Source of the DNA: M30B19 sp041741535
Lineage (GTDB): Bacteria > Planctomycetota > Planctomycetia > Pirellulales > Pirellulaceae
Length of the DNA: 64,000 nucleotides
Assembly (NCBI GenBank): GCA_041741535.1
Contig: JBGSJV010000113.1
Coordinates: 47,691-111,690, forward strand
Direction: 5' to 3'
The position numbers and the translations under genes were made by a program. The notes under the pieces are model-generated. The model was not told the origin of the DNA. It saw only the letters and a list, made by a program, of their open reading frames with translations, and searched no databases. Numbering within the stretch: the first letter of the stretch is position 1; every line of letters starts with the position of its first letter. This document shows positions 9,060 through 16,910 of the stretch, in pieces.

Positions 9060-10708
9060 TTCAGGGTCCTAGTTGGTGATTGATCCGTCTGATCCGACCG
9101 ATCTGACCGATCCGTCTGATCCGACCGATCTGTCGGATCTTTTGGTCGGCTGCGACCGTTGGCTTGGGAAGATTCAAGCAGCGCTTTCAGTTCCGCCACC
9201 ATTTCGGGATTCTTGAAATACAAGTTGGTGGTTTCTCCGGGGTCATCTTGCAAGTTGTATAATTGTCCCGGCGCGTCCGGATCGACTTCGGGCAAGATAA
9301 ATGGCATTAACCCGGCGTTGTTTTCGTAGCGATTACCACCGGAGCCGGGATGATCGATGAACTTCCATTGCTCGCGGCGAATCGCCAAAGTCTTGGCGCC
9401 ACCAAACGCTTGATGCAGGAGATACGGCCGAATGGGCGCGGACGTTTCTCCGCGCCAGACTGGTAACATGTTGAAACTATCCTCGCCGGCGTCGTCCGGT
9501 AACGGAGTGTCCACCACTGCAGCGACGGTCGCAATGATGTCGGTCAAGCAGGTAGGTTGGGTAACGTCACTTCCCGCAGGAAACTGGCCGGGCCAACGCA
9601 CAATCATCGGCACGCGATGCCCGCCTTCCCAGTTATCGCGTTTCACACCCCGCCACGGTCGGGCGCCATCGTGGTGATGGTCCTGTCGCATGTGGATGAC
9701 ACTGGTGGTCTCCGGTCCATTGTCACTGGTGAAGATCACGATCGTATTGTCCGCCAATCCATGATCGTCCAATGACTTCATCAATTGACCCACCACATCG
9801 TCCAATTGATGGATAAAGTCGCCATGCGGGCCCGCCGTCGTTTTCCCTTGGTAGGCGGGAGCCGGGAACGAAGGCAAGTGAATGGCTTGCGCCGAATGAA
9901 ACAAGAAGAATGGCTTGTCGGGAGTCTCCCGCGCATGTCGTTCCATAAATTCGCGGCTCTTTTTCAAGAACACCAGATCAACTTCCTCCATCGGGAAATC
10001 GTCGGCGATCCAACCGGGACGGCAGTCGTTGGCGTAGGGATGCCGAGGCAAAGTCGATTTGTCGATTCGCTTGGTCGGCGGATGGGGCACTCGATCTTGT
10101 TCGATAAAGGCATACAGCCAGTCGGTGGTTGGGCAACACGCGGTTCCGAAGAAATGATCAAAACCATGATCGATGGGGCCTCCCACAATTGGCCGCGAGA
10201 AATTCACTTGGCCAATCGACTCCACACCGGAGTCTTTGACCGGTTGCCCGTTGGCATCAAAAAACGTCAGCCCCACATGCCACTTGCCGATACACGCGGT
10301 CGAATACCCACGATCTCGCAACATCGTCGCCAGCGTCATTTTTCTAGGTGCGATCAAAGACGGGCCACCGACACCGGTGAAGACCATCCCACCGCGCGGA
10401 ATTCGAAACGGCATCTGTCCTGTAAGCAGGCCATATCGAGTTGGTGTGCAGACGGTACATGGGCTATGCGCATCGGTGAGCCGAATTCCTTCGCGCGCCA
10501 AACGATCGATATGGGGCGTTGGTACTTTGGATTGGTCGTTGTAACAACTCACATCGCCATAACCCAAGTCATCCGCCAAGATCAAAACAATGTTAGGCGT
10601 CGGCCGATTCGCCAGGGTTTTCTTTGGCGTATCATCGGCCGATAATAGTGTCGCGACGACGAAGGGAAACAGACCCCCAACCAGGAATTCGGCCATGCGA
10701 GAAAGCAA
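9056..10708 (-). CDS. Arylsulfatase-type sulfatase with repetitive C-terminal tail
   Basis: A 550-residue exported sulfatase of the alkaline-phosphatase superfamily. It has a signal peptide at 1-23, metal-binding DD at 46-47 (LILADDLGYGD), the formylglycine motif CTPTR (Cys87), GKWHVG and SDNGPE. It hydrolyses sulfate esters, probably from polysaccharides, after Cys87 is converted to formylglycine. A TTG start at 10708 is preferred because AAGGAG (10716-10721) lies seven bases upstream; the next ATG (10696) is 19 bases away. The stop of the upstream gene (10713-10715) sits inside this spacing, so translation is probably coupled. The last 30 residues are a Ser/Asp/Thr/Arg tail made by a degenerate 9-bp repeat. 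No true sulfatase-maturing enzyme is visible in the window. Confidence 0.92.
   Translation of the reverse strand: MLSRMAEFLVGGLFPFVVATLLSADDTPKKTLANRPTPNIVLILADDLGYGDVSCYNDQSKVPTPHIDRLAREGIRLTDAHSPCTVCTPTRYGLLTGQMPFRIPRGGMVFTGVGGPSLIAPRKMTLATMLRDRGYSTACIGKWHVGLTFFDANGQPVKDSGVESIGQVNFSRPIVGGPIDHGFDHFFGTACCPTTDWLYAFIEQDRVPHPPTKRIDKSTLPRHPYANDCRPGWIADDFPMEEVDLVFLKKSREFMERHARETPDKPFFLFHSAQAIHLPSFPAPAYQGKTTAGPHGDFIHQLDDVVGQLMKSLDDHGLADNTIVIFTSDNGPETTSVIHMRQDHHHDGARPWRGVKRDNWEGGHRVPMIVRWPGQFPAGSDVTQPTCLTDIIATVAAVVDTPLPDDAGEDSFNMLPVWRGETSAPIRPYLLHQAFGGAKTLAIRREQWKFIDHPGSGGNRYENNAGLMPFILPEVDPDAPGQLYNLQDDPGETTNLYFKNPEMVAELKALLESSQANGRSRPKDPTDRSDQTDRSDRSDQTDQSPTRTLK
9083..9137. repeat. Degenerate 9-bp tandem repeat encoding the sulfatase C-terminal tail
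   Basis: Units of the form GATCCGTCT / GATCCGACC / GATCTGACC run in tandem for about 55 bases. Translated on the minus strand they give alternating Ser-Asp and Thr-Asp pairs with Arg or Gln (DRSDQTDRSDRSDQTD). The repeat ends about 25 bases before the shared sulfatase stop/cytochrome start. Confidence 0.8.
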
Positions 10709-10712
10709 TATC

Positions 10713-11840
10713 TCACTCCTTGTTGTTGGGTGACTCGCGGAGTAGTTCCGTCATCGCTTGCCCCAAAGCGTGGCCGACTTCGTAATAAGTCTCGGCGTTG
10801 TGATTGTAATGGTGTCCTTGATCGACCGGCGAAACCGCGGGTTCACGCCACCAATCGCGAACATCGACCGCCGCCACGTTCCCGGTGAAATCCGAGTACT
10901 TACCGCGCCGGCCATCCACAGCCAATTGAGCTTCGGCGATTTGCAAACCAAACCCTTCGCGACCAGGATTACCGCAGCCGGTGGCGACGACAAACTTCGC
11001 GCGTGGCGCTTGGAAGTCTGCTCGTAGTGTCTTGATCAAGTGGACGAGGTTCTGTTCGTAACGACCGGCCAGGGCCGCGTTTTGATCTTTATGACCTTGC
11101 CACCACACGAACCCTGCGATTTCATAACCCTGGCCTTGATAACCGGGATAATAATCCGCCAAGTTTTGCAAGACGAGCTTGGCATGTTGGGTGTCCGCAT
11201 CGTATTGACGCCCGGCATACCACGGTACGGGTTTGGGCTCACTGCCTTCGTCCCAAAAATTGGCGACGTCTTTGTAGCCGGCATAAATCTTCCCTTCATG
11301 TTGAAAACGTTCGCTGCCCGGCGGCAACAAGTCCCAGCCCAAGCTGCGATTGCCGATACAGGCCTTGAGTAACAACACAGGCTGATCATGGAAGTCACCC
11401 ACAACTTGACCAAAGCCAAGCTCTGGGCCAAACGAACCGTTGGGTTTTAACCATTCGTTGCGAACCGTTTGAAACTCGTCCAAGTTGTGGTAATCCATGC
11501 CGCGTTTGTCCATGACGTGGACGTAACGCACGTCGGATCGGGTGATCCAATTCCCGTCGGTGTCGACCAAGTGAGGATACTTTTGTTTTTCTTTGACCAG
11601 ATACTCCAGCGAGCCGACTGTTTCTCGCGGTCCGACTCGGCCAAAGCCCAACATGTTGGATTGCCCCAACATGATATAGACTTGGACTGGTTTCGTTTGC
11701 TCGGCTGCGGTACTTTGCTCTTGCGCGAGGACGGTTGGTGTCGCTCCAATATTTTGGGAGACCGAAATCGCTACCAAGAAGACCAACCAACTTACAAACG
11801 AGCTAGGCCGATTGTCGATACAATTCATCACTTGCCTCAT
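10713..11840 (-). CDS. Secreted SASA-type carbohydrate esterase (sialate O-acetylesterase-like)
   Basis: A 375-residue exported protein with a signal peptide (about 1-40, ending VLAQ). The SASA/DUF303 fold is shown by the nucleophile motif GQSNMLG (about residue 60), FGPELGFG, CIGNRSLGWDL, VWWQGHKD and a C-terminal His block GHHYNHNAETYYEVG. Such enzymes remove acetyl groups from sugars. The ATG at 11840 overlaps the stop of the preceding gene as ATGA, so translation is coupled. Alongside the sulfatase and cytochrome it suggests stripping of acetyl and sulfate decorations from a glycan. Family assignment is firm; the substrate is inferred only from context. Confidence 0.9.
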   Translation of the reverse strand: MRQVMNCIDNRPSSFVSWLVFLVAISVSQNIGATPTVLAQEQSTAAEQTKPVQVYIMLGQSNMLGFGRVGPRETVGSLEYLVKEKQKYPHLVDTDGNWITRSDVRYVHVMDKRGMDYHNLDEFQTVRNEWLKPNGSFGPELGFGQVVGDFHDQPVLLLKACIGNRSLGWDLLPPGSERFQHEGKIYAGYKDVANFWDEGSEPKPVPWYAGRQYDADTQHAKLVLQNLADYYPGYQGQGYEIAGFVWWQGHKDQNAALAGRYEQNLVHLIKTLRADFQAPRAKFVVATGCGNPGREGFGLQIAEAQLAVDGRRGKYSDFTGNVAAVDVRDWWREPAVSPVDQGHHYNHNAETYYEVGHALGQAMTELLRESPNNKE

Positions 11841-12943
11841 GCGACGACCTCCAAGACTCGTGGGCCAATCACGTCCATCCGCGGGGCAATACCCAACCCG
11901 GGCTCGGTACTCGCTTTCATATAGCCGTTGTCGCGTTGGGGAGCACCGGTCGCGATGCTGACGGTGACGTAGCTATTGAAGTCGGTACTGGTGAAGCGAA
12001 ATTCTTCAGGTGTGCTATGAGCCAAGTGCGCGATGGCGGCCGTGGTGATGTCGCCGCCCCAGCTATCTTCCAAGGTCATGGCAATGCCCATCGAAACACA
12101 CAGGTCGCGAACTTGTTTGGTCTTGGTCAGTCCGCCTAGTTTGCTGATCTTTAGGTTCACAACATCCATCGCCAAGTCCGCTTTGGCTCGGAGCAGCATC
12201 TCCAGCCCATCGACATTTTCGTCCAAGACAAATGGATGATCGGTTTGGCGACGCACGGCCAGGCACTCTTCATAGGTGAGGCAGGGCTGTTCGATGTAGA
12301 CGTCCAAGTCGCGCACGGCGCGCACGACGCGCACAGCTTCATGTTGCGTCCAACCCGTGTTGGCATCGGCGACCAAGCGATCGGAGGGACGCAAGCAGGC
12401 CCGCGCTTGCCGAATGCGTTCGATGTCCAAGTCCGGATCGCCACCCACCTTTAATTGAAATCGAGTGTAACCTTGGTCGCGGTAACTGGCGACGTTGGCA
12501 GCCATCTCAGCGGGTGGCAACTGCGAGATCGCCCGGTACAGACGAATGCTCTCGCCGAAACGGCCTCCCATCAAGGTGCAAACGGGTAGGCCGGTGGCTT
12601 TGCCCAAAATGTCCCAGCACGCGATGTCGATGCCCGACTTGACGTACGGGTGACCTTTGAGTGCCGCGTCCATGCGATGGTTCAGTTTGCTCAGTTCACG
12701 CGGATCGTAGCCAATCAAATGTGGGCCTAGTTCCTTCAGACCTGCTCGGACCCCTTCCGCATAGGCCGGCAAATAGAAAGGCCCCAGTGGGCAGACTTCG
12801 CCATAGCCAATCAAGCCACAGGCCGTTTCAACGCCGACGATCGTGCTGTCAAAGACCGACACGGCTTTGCCACCCGACCATTTGTAAGAACCTTCGACCA
12901 AAGGTAATTCGACGCGATGGGCAAAGATCCGAGTTATTTTCAT
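11837..12943 (-). CDS. Mandelate racemase/muconate-lactonizing enzyme family protein (enolase superfamily)
   Basis: A 368-residue cytoplasmic enzyme with the two-domain enolase-superfamily layout. The N-terminal cap runs to about 125; the barrel carries QLKVGGDP, the metal ligands VADAN, IEQP and DEN, and the general base LKISKLGG. The pattern is closest to the MLE/hydroxyproline-betaine epimerase or cis-3-hydroxyproline dehydratase groups, but several acid-sugar dehydratases look alike and I cannot choose. It is the first gene of the operon, with ATG 12943 and GGAG about six bases upstream. The downstream genes overlap it or follow at once, so one promoter upstream of 12943 probably serves all four. 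It probably processes a small acid released from the substrate. Confidence 0.88.
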   Translation of the reverse strand: MKITRIFAHRVELPLVEGSYKWSGGKAVSVFDSTIVGVETACGLIGYGEVCPLGPFYLPAYAEGVRAGLKELGPHLIGYDPRELSKLNHRMDAALKGHPYVKSGIDIACWDILGKATGLPVCTLMGGRFGESIRLYRAISQLPPAEMAANVASYRDQGYTRFQLKVGGDPDLDIERIRQARACLRPSDRLVADANTGWTQHEAVRVVRAVRDLDVYIEQPCLTYEECLAVRRQTDHPFVLDENVDGLEMLLRAKADLAMDVVNLKISKLGGLTKTKQVRDLCVSMGIAMTLEDSWGGDITTAAIAHLAHSTPEEFRFTSTDFNSYVTVSIATGAPQRDNGYMKASTEPGLGIAPRMDVIGPRVLEVVA

Positions 12944-13173
12944 AGGAGCCTCTAAGCTAAGGGGGTAGGCATTCTTGAATTTCTTGACCTAGAAATATAG
13001 GCTTCGCACGAACTTAGATCTTGAAAGAATCTTGCTCGTAGGCGGTGAATCGCGCACAATAGGGTTAGAAATCGCTATCAGACTGGAGTAGCCAAGTCCG
13101 AGGCATCGTTTCGGCCACGGCCGAGGCTTGCAGCGGTTTGTCGATTGTGTTCGCTATAGGAGGAGACTTCCAA

Positions 13174-13407
13174 GTGACAAATCTGTTCAACGTTCTATCC
13201 GCATTGAGACCAGAAGAGAAATTGGCAGCCATCGAATTTCTCTGGTCCAACCTTGAACTGGATGTTGACCAGTTGCCATCTCCGGATTGGCATGGCGAGG
13301 TGATTCGCGAGCGATTAGAGAACCCATCACCCGAACCTGCGTTGCCAGTTGATGAAGCGATGCAGAAGATCAAGGAGCGCGTACGTGCTCGTTCGAATCC
13401 GAATTGA
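13174..13407 (+). CDS. Addiction-module antitoxin (TIGR02574-like)
   Basis: A 77-residue protein with the pattern of the addiction-module component family: LRPEEKLAAIEFLWSNL near the N-terminus and a charged C-terminal helix (EAMQKIKERVRAR). The GTG start at 13174 is supported by AGGAGG about eight bases upstream; an upstream in-frame TTG (13138) lacks this. Its 3' end overlaps the toxin start by 23 bases, the usual antitoxin-first arrangement. It should bind and neutralise the ParE/RelE-like toxin and probably represses its own promoter. Confidence 0.85.
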   Translation: MTNLFNVLSALRPEEKLAAIEFLWSNLELDVDQLPSPDWHGEVIRERLENPSPEPALPVDEAMQKIKERVRARSNPN

Positions 13408-13678
13408 GGCACAGGTTGACCTAGAAAACGCCGCCGACTTTTACAATTCTCGAGATCCAGGAATTGGAGATGCTTTCTTGGCGCACATGGAGGCACAATT
13501 CGCCGAGTTGTCGAAAACGGCTGGAATTCATCCGATGATGTACAATTGTTATCGCAAACTAGTTACGAAATTCCCGTACGCAATCTACTATTTGATCATC
13601 GAAAATAGGGCGGAAATAATCGCAGTCTGTCATCAGCGACGTGATACTGGAAATCTTCGGAAGCGACTTAGGTATTAA
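13385..13678 (+). CDS. ParE/RelE-family toxin
   Basis: A 97-residue basic protein with the ParE/RelE fold pattern: an N-terminal strand VRIRIEAQVDLENAADFY, a helical pair with DPGIGDAFL, then YRKLVTKFPYAIYYLI and a strand ending in VCHQRRD. The GTG at 13385 follows AAGGAG (13371-13376) by eight bases, inside the antitoxin gene. Frame, length and overlap with the antitoxin fit a type II module. The target (gyrase or ribosome) cannot be read from the sequence. It lies between a carbohydrate operon and its likely AraC regulator and may stabilise the region. Confidence 0.85.
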   Translation: MLVRIRIEAQVDLENAADFYNSRDPGIGDAFLAHMEAQFAELSKTAGIHPMMYNCYRKLVTKFPYAIYYLIIENRAEIIAVCHQRRDTGNLRKRLRY

Positions 13679-13684
13679 ACCGAG

Positions 13685-14485
13685 ATGTCAAACAGTCCAG
13701 CGTTTCACCTCAACACGAATTCGAAAATATTGGATCGTCAAAATCCGATAACAGCGATTAAGTCGGTTGATGTGCACCTCTTGCAGACCTTGTTCGACCT
13801 AAATCCCGACATTGCTTTCTTCATCAAGAACAGGGCAGGGCGGTACATTGCCGTAAACGACTCGTTGCTTGCTCGGCATGGATTGAAGCGAAAATCGGAG
13901 GCGTTGGGAAAACGACCGCAAGATATTTGTCCGGGGGACTTTGGGCGTTTGCCGACCGAGCAAGATCAACGAGTTTTGAGTACTGGCAAACCGCTGATCG
14001 ACTACTTGGAGTTGCAATGGTATCGACCCGGAGCGGCCGTGTGGTGTTTGACGTCCAAGTTGCCACTGAAGGATGAGCAGGGCCAAGTGATCGGGCTGAT
14101 TGGCTTTTCCCGCGACCTGCGGGCACCGGTGGGGACCGAAGAGATTCCATTGGGGTTTGCGCGAGCGATCGCCGAGTTTGAAACCGACTTATCGCAACCG
14201 TTCTCGCCCGCGATCTTGGCCGAGCGATCCGGGCTGTCCTCCAATCGTCTGGGGCGATTGACGAAGCGACTGTTTTCTCTGACACCCTCGCAATTGTTGG
14301 CGAAGACTCGCGTGGCGGCCGCTTCGTCGCTGCTGCGAGAAACGTCCCTTTCAATCGTTGAAATCGCACAGCGTTGTGGGTACGCCGATCAAAGCGCTTT
14401 CACACGCGCGTTTCGGACGCTGACCAGTGTCACCCCTTCCGAATTCCGTCGCGGCGCAGCGGTGTCAAAGAGAACTCCGAATTAG
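13685..14485 (+). CDS. PAS domain/AraC-type transcriptional regulator
   Basis: A 266-residue cytoplasmic regulator. Residues about 30-155 form a PAS sensor (NPDIAFFIKNRAGRYIAVND ... LIGFSRDL). Residues about 165-258 carry two AraC helix-turn-helix motifs, the second with the typical IAQRCGYADQSAFTRAFR and TPSEFRR. It starts six bases after the toxin stop, so it may be read from the TA promoter or its own. Facing away from the enolase/esterase/sulfatase/cytochrome operon, it is a natural candidate to activate that operon in response to a small ligand; this is inference from position only. Confidence 0.9.
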   Translation: MSNSPAFHLNTNSKILDRQNPITAIKSVDVHLLQTLFDLNPDIAFFIKNRAGRYIAVNDSLLARHGLKRKSEALGKRPQDICPGDFGRLPTEQDQRVLSTGKPLIDYLELQWYRPGAAVWCLTSKLPLKDEQGQVIGLIGFSRDLRAPVGTEEIPLGFARAIAEFETDLSQPFSPAILAERSGLSSNRLGRLTKRLFSLTPSQLLAKTRVAAASSLLRETSLSIVEIAQRCGYADQSAFTRAFRTLTSVTPSEFRRGAAVSKRTPN

Positions 14486-14557
14486 AATCGTTGCTACGTT
14501 CGCCAGAACTTGGATTCTCAGTGATTTATCAACCAACCACCAGGAGTACCGTTTCGG

Positions 14558-15091
14558 ATGGAAGTTTGCCAAACCCCGCGTTTGCTGATTCGTCAGTTTC
14601 AACGGAGTGATGCCGACTACATACTTCGGCAACTGAATGAGCCATCGTGGTTGGTCAATATCGGAGATCGCGGCATTCGCACTTTGGCAGATGCCGAGGC
14701 GTTCATCGACTCGCGCCTCATGGCTCATTTTCAACAGTTTGGTTTTGGGTTCTACCTGTTGGTCGATAAAGCGGCGAACCAACCTGTTGGCATGTGCGGG
14801 ATGATCCAACGAGATTTTCTACCGACACCTGATTTGGGTTACGCTCTGTTGGAGTCGTGCTGGAACCTAGGCTTTGCGTACGAGGCGGCCGTTGCAGTAT
14901 TGCAACACGCAGAACGCGATTTGAACATTCACGAACTCCGCGCGATGACCCTGCCGACCAACACAGCTTCGATTCGATTGTTGGGCAAACTGGGCTTTCA
15001 GATGGAGAACGCGGCCTTTGCAACTCCGGACGAGGAAGGACTGAACTTGTTCGTGCGTCGAAGTAGTTCTTCGAGCCAAACGCCGAACTGA
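14558..15091 (+). CDS. GNAT acetyltransferase (RimJ/RimL-like)
   Basis: A 177-residue cytoplasmic protein of the RimJ/RimL branch of GNAT enzymes. It opens with ETPRL-like CQTPRLLIRQF, has LGYALLESCWNLGFAYEA (acetyl-CoA loop region) and a C-terminal NTASIRLLGKLGF. These transfer acetyl from acetyl-CoA to a protein N-terminus or a small amine; the substrate is unknown. The ATG at 14558 has AGGAG about 13 bases upstream. Its stop lies inside the left arm of a 16-bp inverted repeat. Confidence 0.9.
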   Translation: MEVCQTPRLLIRQFQRSDADYILRQLNEPSWLVNIGDRGIRTLADAEAFIDSRLMAHFQQFGFGFYLLVDKAANQPVGMCGMIQRDFLPTPDLGYALLESCWNLGFAYEAAVAVLQHAERDLNIHELRAMTLPTNTASIRLLGKLGFQMENAAFATPDEEGLNLFVRRSSSSSQTPN

Positions 15092-15133
15092 TCCAAGTGC
15101 GTTGGCAGTTGCCGTGGGCACTTTGATCAGTTC
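15085..15133. terminator. 16-bp inverted repeat between convergent genes, probable bidirectional terminator
   Basis: Arms GAACTGATCCAAGTGC (15085-15100) and GCACTTTGATCAGTTC (15118-15133) pair with one mismatch around a 17-base loop. The arms lie between the + strand acetyltransferase stop and the end of the minus-strand secreted protein gene. There is no long T-run directly after the stem (TTTTT begins about 16 bases later), so termination is likely but not certain. Confidence 0.55.
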
Positions 15134-15177
15134 GACAAGACAGAGTTGTTTTTGTCGTGTGTTGGTGATGGTGTTCG

Positions 15178-15798
15178 TTAGCGATTCAACATCTCCAAGG
15201 CTTGCAAACCTTGACCGGTGGAGCGGTAGTACTGGCCACTGTTGTCCATAAAGAATGAATCGTAGTTGTTGTTATAGAAGCCGGAGCCTTGGCCGTAAGG
15301 CAGGGTATGGACCGTACCTTGGTACGGATCTTGGTAATACCATTGACCGCGGATCGCGCCATCGGAGTACCGCTGCATCGCGGCCGATTGTCGTTGCTGG
15401 TTTTGCCAGTACCCTTGGTTATAGCTGTCATGGCCTTGTTGGATGGTCTGGTTGGCTTGTTGCCACCCCGCAAACTGTTGCCGTTGGGCGTCGGCGGCGC
15501 CCTGATAGTTGGTCCCGCCGGCGGTCATCACGTACCAGTAGGCGAACTGTTCGTACGAAGACTGGCCGCCTTGGGCGCGATGTTGTTGGAACGCGGATCG
15601 CACTTCGGGATTTTGCAAGACGTTTTGCCAAAACGTGGTTTGTTGCTGGGCCAATTGCGTTTGCATACTTTGCAGCTGAGCGTTCATACGTGCGTCAAAG
15701 GCCATGTTTTCCGAGAAAATGTCTTGGGCGGTGGCCTGCGACACCATACAGCCAAACAAAATCGTTGCGACGGACAGAAATCGGAGCGAGCGGGTCAT
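15178..15798 (-). CDS. Secreted Gln/Tyr/Asn-rich protein of unknown function
   Basis: A 206-residue protein with a clear signal peptide (1-24, cleavage after ATA). The mature part is very rich in Gln, Tyr, Asn and Gly, with a helical Gln-rich stretch (about 40-65) and a Tyr-rich C-terminus. No enzymatic motif is seen. The composition is like planctomycete cell-surface or periplasmic proteins that may form aggregates or matrix. ATG 15798 has an AGGTGA upstream. Function unknown. Confidence 0.75.
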   Translation of the reverse strand: MTRSLRFLSVATILFGCMVSQATAQDIFSENMAFDARMNAQLQSMQTQLAQQQTTFWQNVLQNPEVRSAFQQHRAQGGQSSYEQFAYWYVMTAGGTNYQGAADAQRQQFAGWQQANQTIQQGHDSYNQGYWQNQQRQSAAMQRYSDGAIRGQWYYQDPYQGTVHTLPYGQGSGFYNNNYDSFFMDNSGQYYRSTGQGLQALEMLNR

Positions 15799-15995
15799 GG
15801 AATCACCTGTTAGAATCGAAGGGGTTTAGGGTCGCGGATTCGATGTAAATCCGTCGGTTCAGCAGCAATATTTGTGAGTGGGAAAAGTGTGACAGGCATT
15901 TTCAGGAAAATTCTGATCTTCCCGAGAATTGACGTCTGAGTCACAGGAGTTTGCGCGGAGAGATACTTGGTAAACAGTTTCCCCAAGGAACATCA

Positions 15996-16490
15996 ATGAG
16001 CAATTTGGAGCTACTCTTAGAAATTCTGGACCAAGCCTTCGACCACAAATCGTGGCATGGGCCAAACCTGCGGGGTTCGATCCGAGGACTGTCGGCAGAA
16101 CAAGCGTCTTGGCGAGCCCAACCCGCGCGAAAGAACATTCACGAGATAGTGCTGCACTGCGCCTATTGGAAATACACGGTGCGGCGGCGTTTGATCGGTG
16201 AAAAACGCGGTAGCTTTCCGCTCCAAGGATCCAATTGGTTCACGCGCCCCTTGGATGGCCAGATCGACATAGAGGTATGGAAAGCCGATGTGAAACTGCT
16301 GGCCGAGACTCACTCGAGTTTGAGAACCGCGATTGCCAAGCTTACCACGTCCCAATTGAGGCAAAAGGCACCTGGTGGTTCCACAACCATCCTACAATTG
16401 GTCACTGGCATCACCGCGCATGACGTGTATCACGCGGGGCAGATTCAAACGATCAAACGACTTTTCGCCGATGCGACGTCAACTTACTAA
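15996..16490 (+). CDS. DinB-family protein
   Basis: A 164-residue four-helix protein of the DinB/YfiT type, a family of metal-dependent proteins that includes thiol transferases. The metal-binding His candidates are in NIHEIVLHCAYWKY (first part) and HDVYHAGQI (near the C-terminus). The ATG at 15996 follows AAGGAA by five bases and is preferred to an upstream in-frame start at 15951. It stands alone between a divergent secreted protein gene and a repeat region. Substrate unknown. Confidence 0.85.
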   Translation: MSNLELLLEILDQAFDHKSWHGPNLRGSIRGLSAEQASWRAQPARKNIHEIVLHCAYWKYTVRRRLIGEKRGSFPLQGSNWFTRPLDGQIDIEVWKADVKLLAETHSSLRTAIAKLTTSQLRQKAPGGSTTILQLVTGITAHDVYHAGQIQTIKRLFADATSTY

Positions 16491-16910
16491 AAGGGGAGTT
16501 TTCCTCAGACGTCGGGCATTGCCTAAGGATCACAAAGCTGATCTGCGGATGAAGACGGACAAATTGCCTACGGATGGCAAAGCTGATCTGCGGATGAAGA
16601 CGGACAAATTGGCTACGGATGGCAAAGCCGATCTGCGGATGAAGACGGGCTGCTCGAAGAACTCTTGACATGGAGATCGATCGATTTGAAGACAAAACGT
16701 AACTTGAATCATACAGTCGCGAGTATGTTCATCCGTCGTTCGGCCTTGCTATCCGCAGGCAGTGCCATGCCGATGCCATATCGGTCCAATGCACCAACGT
16801 TCTCGACATCAGTAGGGCTTCCGCGTCGGTGAGAAGGACGCCAGGTGACGAGATGACTGGAGTACTTGCGTGTTCCTTAGAGGGTTAGCCAAGCAGCAGC
16901 AAAACAAGGA
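16491..16910. other. 420-base gene-free stretch with tandem repeats
   Basis: No credible gene. The left half is the 45-bp repeat described separately; a further relative (ATCCGTCGTTCGGCCTTGCT, followed by ATCCGCAGGC) lies at about 16732-16762. The rest shows no clear promoter or hairpin. Confidence 0.7.
16518..16652. repeat. 45-bp tandem repeat, about three copies
   Basis: The unit is ATTGCCTACGGATGGC, then AAAGCTGATCTGCGGATGAA, then GACGGACAA (45 bases in all). It is repeated nearly perfectly, the first copy having AAGGATCAC in place of ACGGATGGC and the last ending in GACGGGC. Related ATCCGCAG/CGGATG fragments occur near 16735 and at 37687-37725 and 37836-37865, so this is part of a dispersed family. 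Confidence 0.85.
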
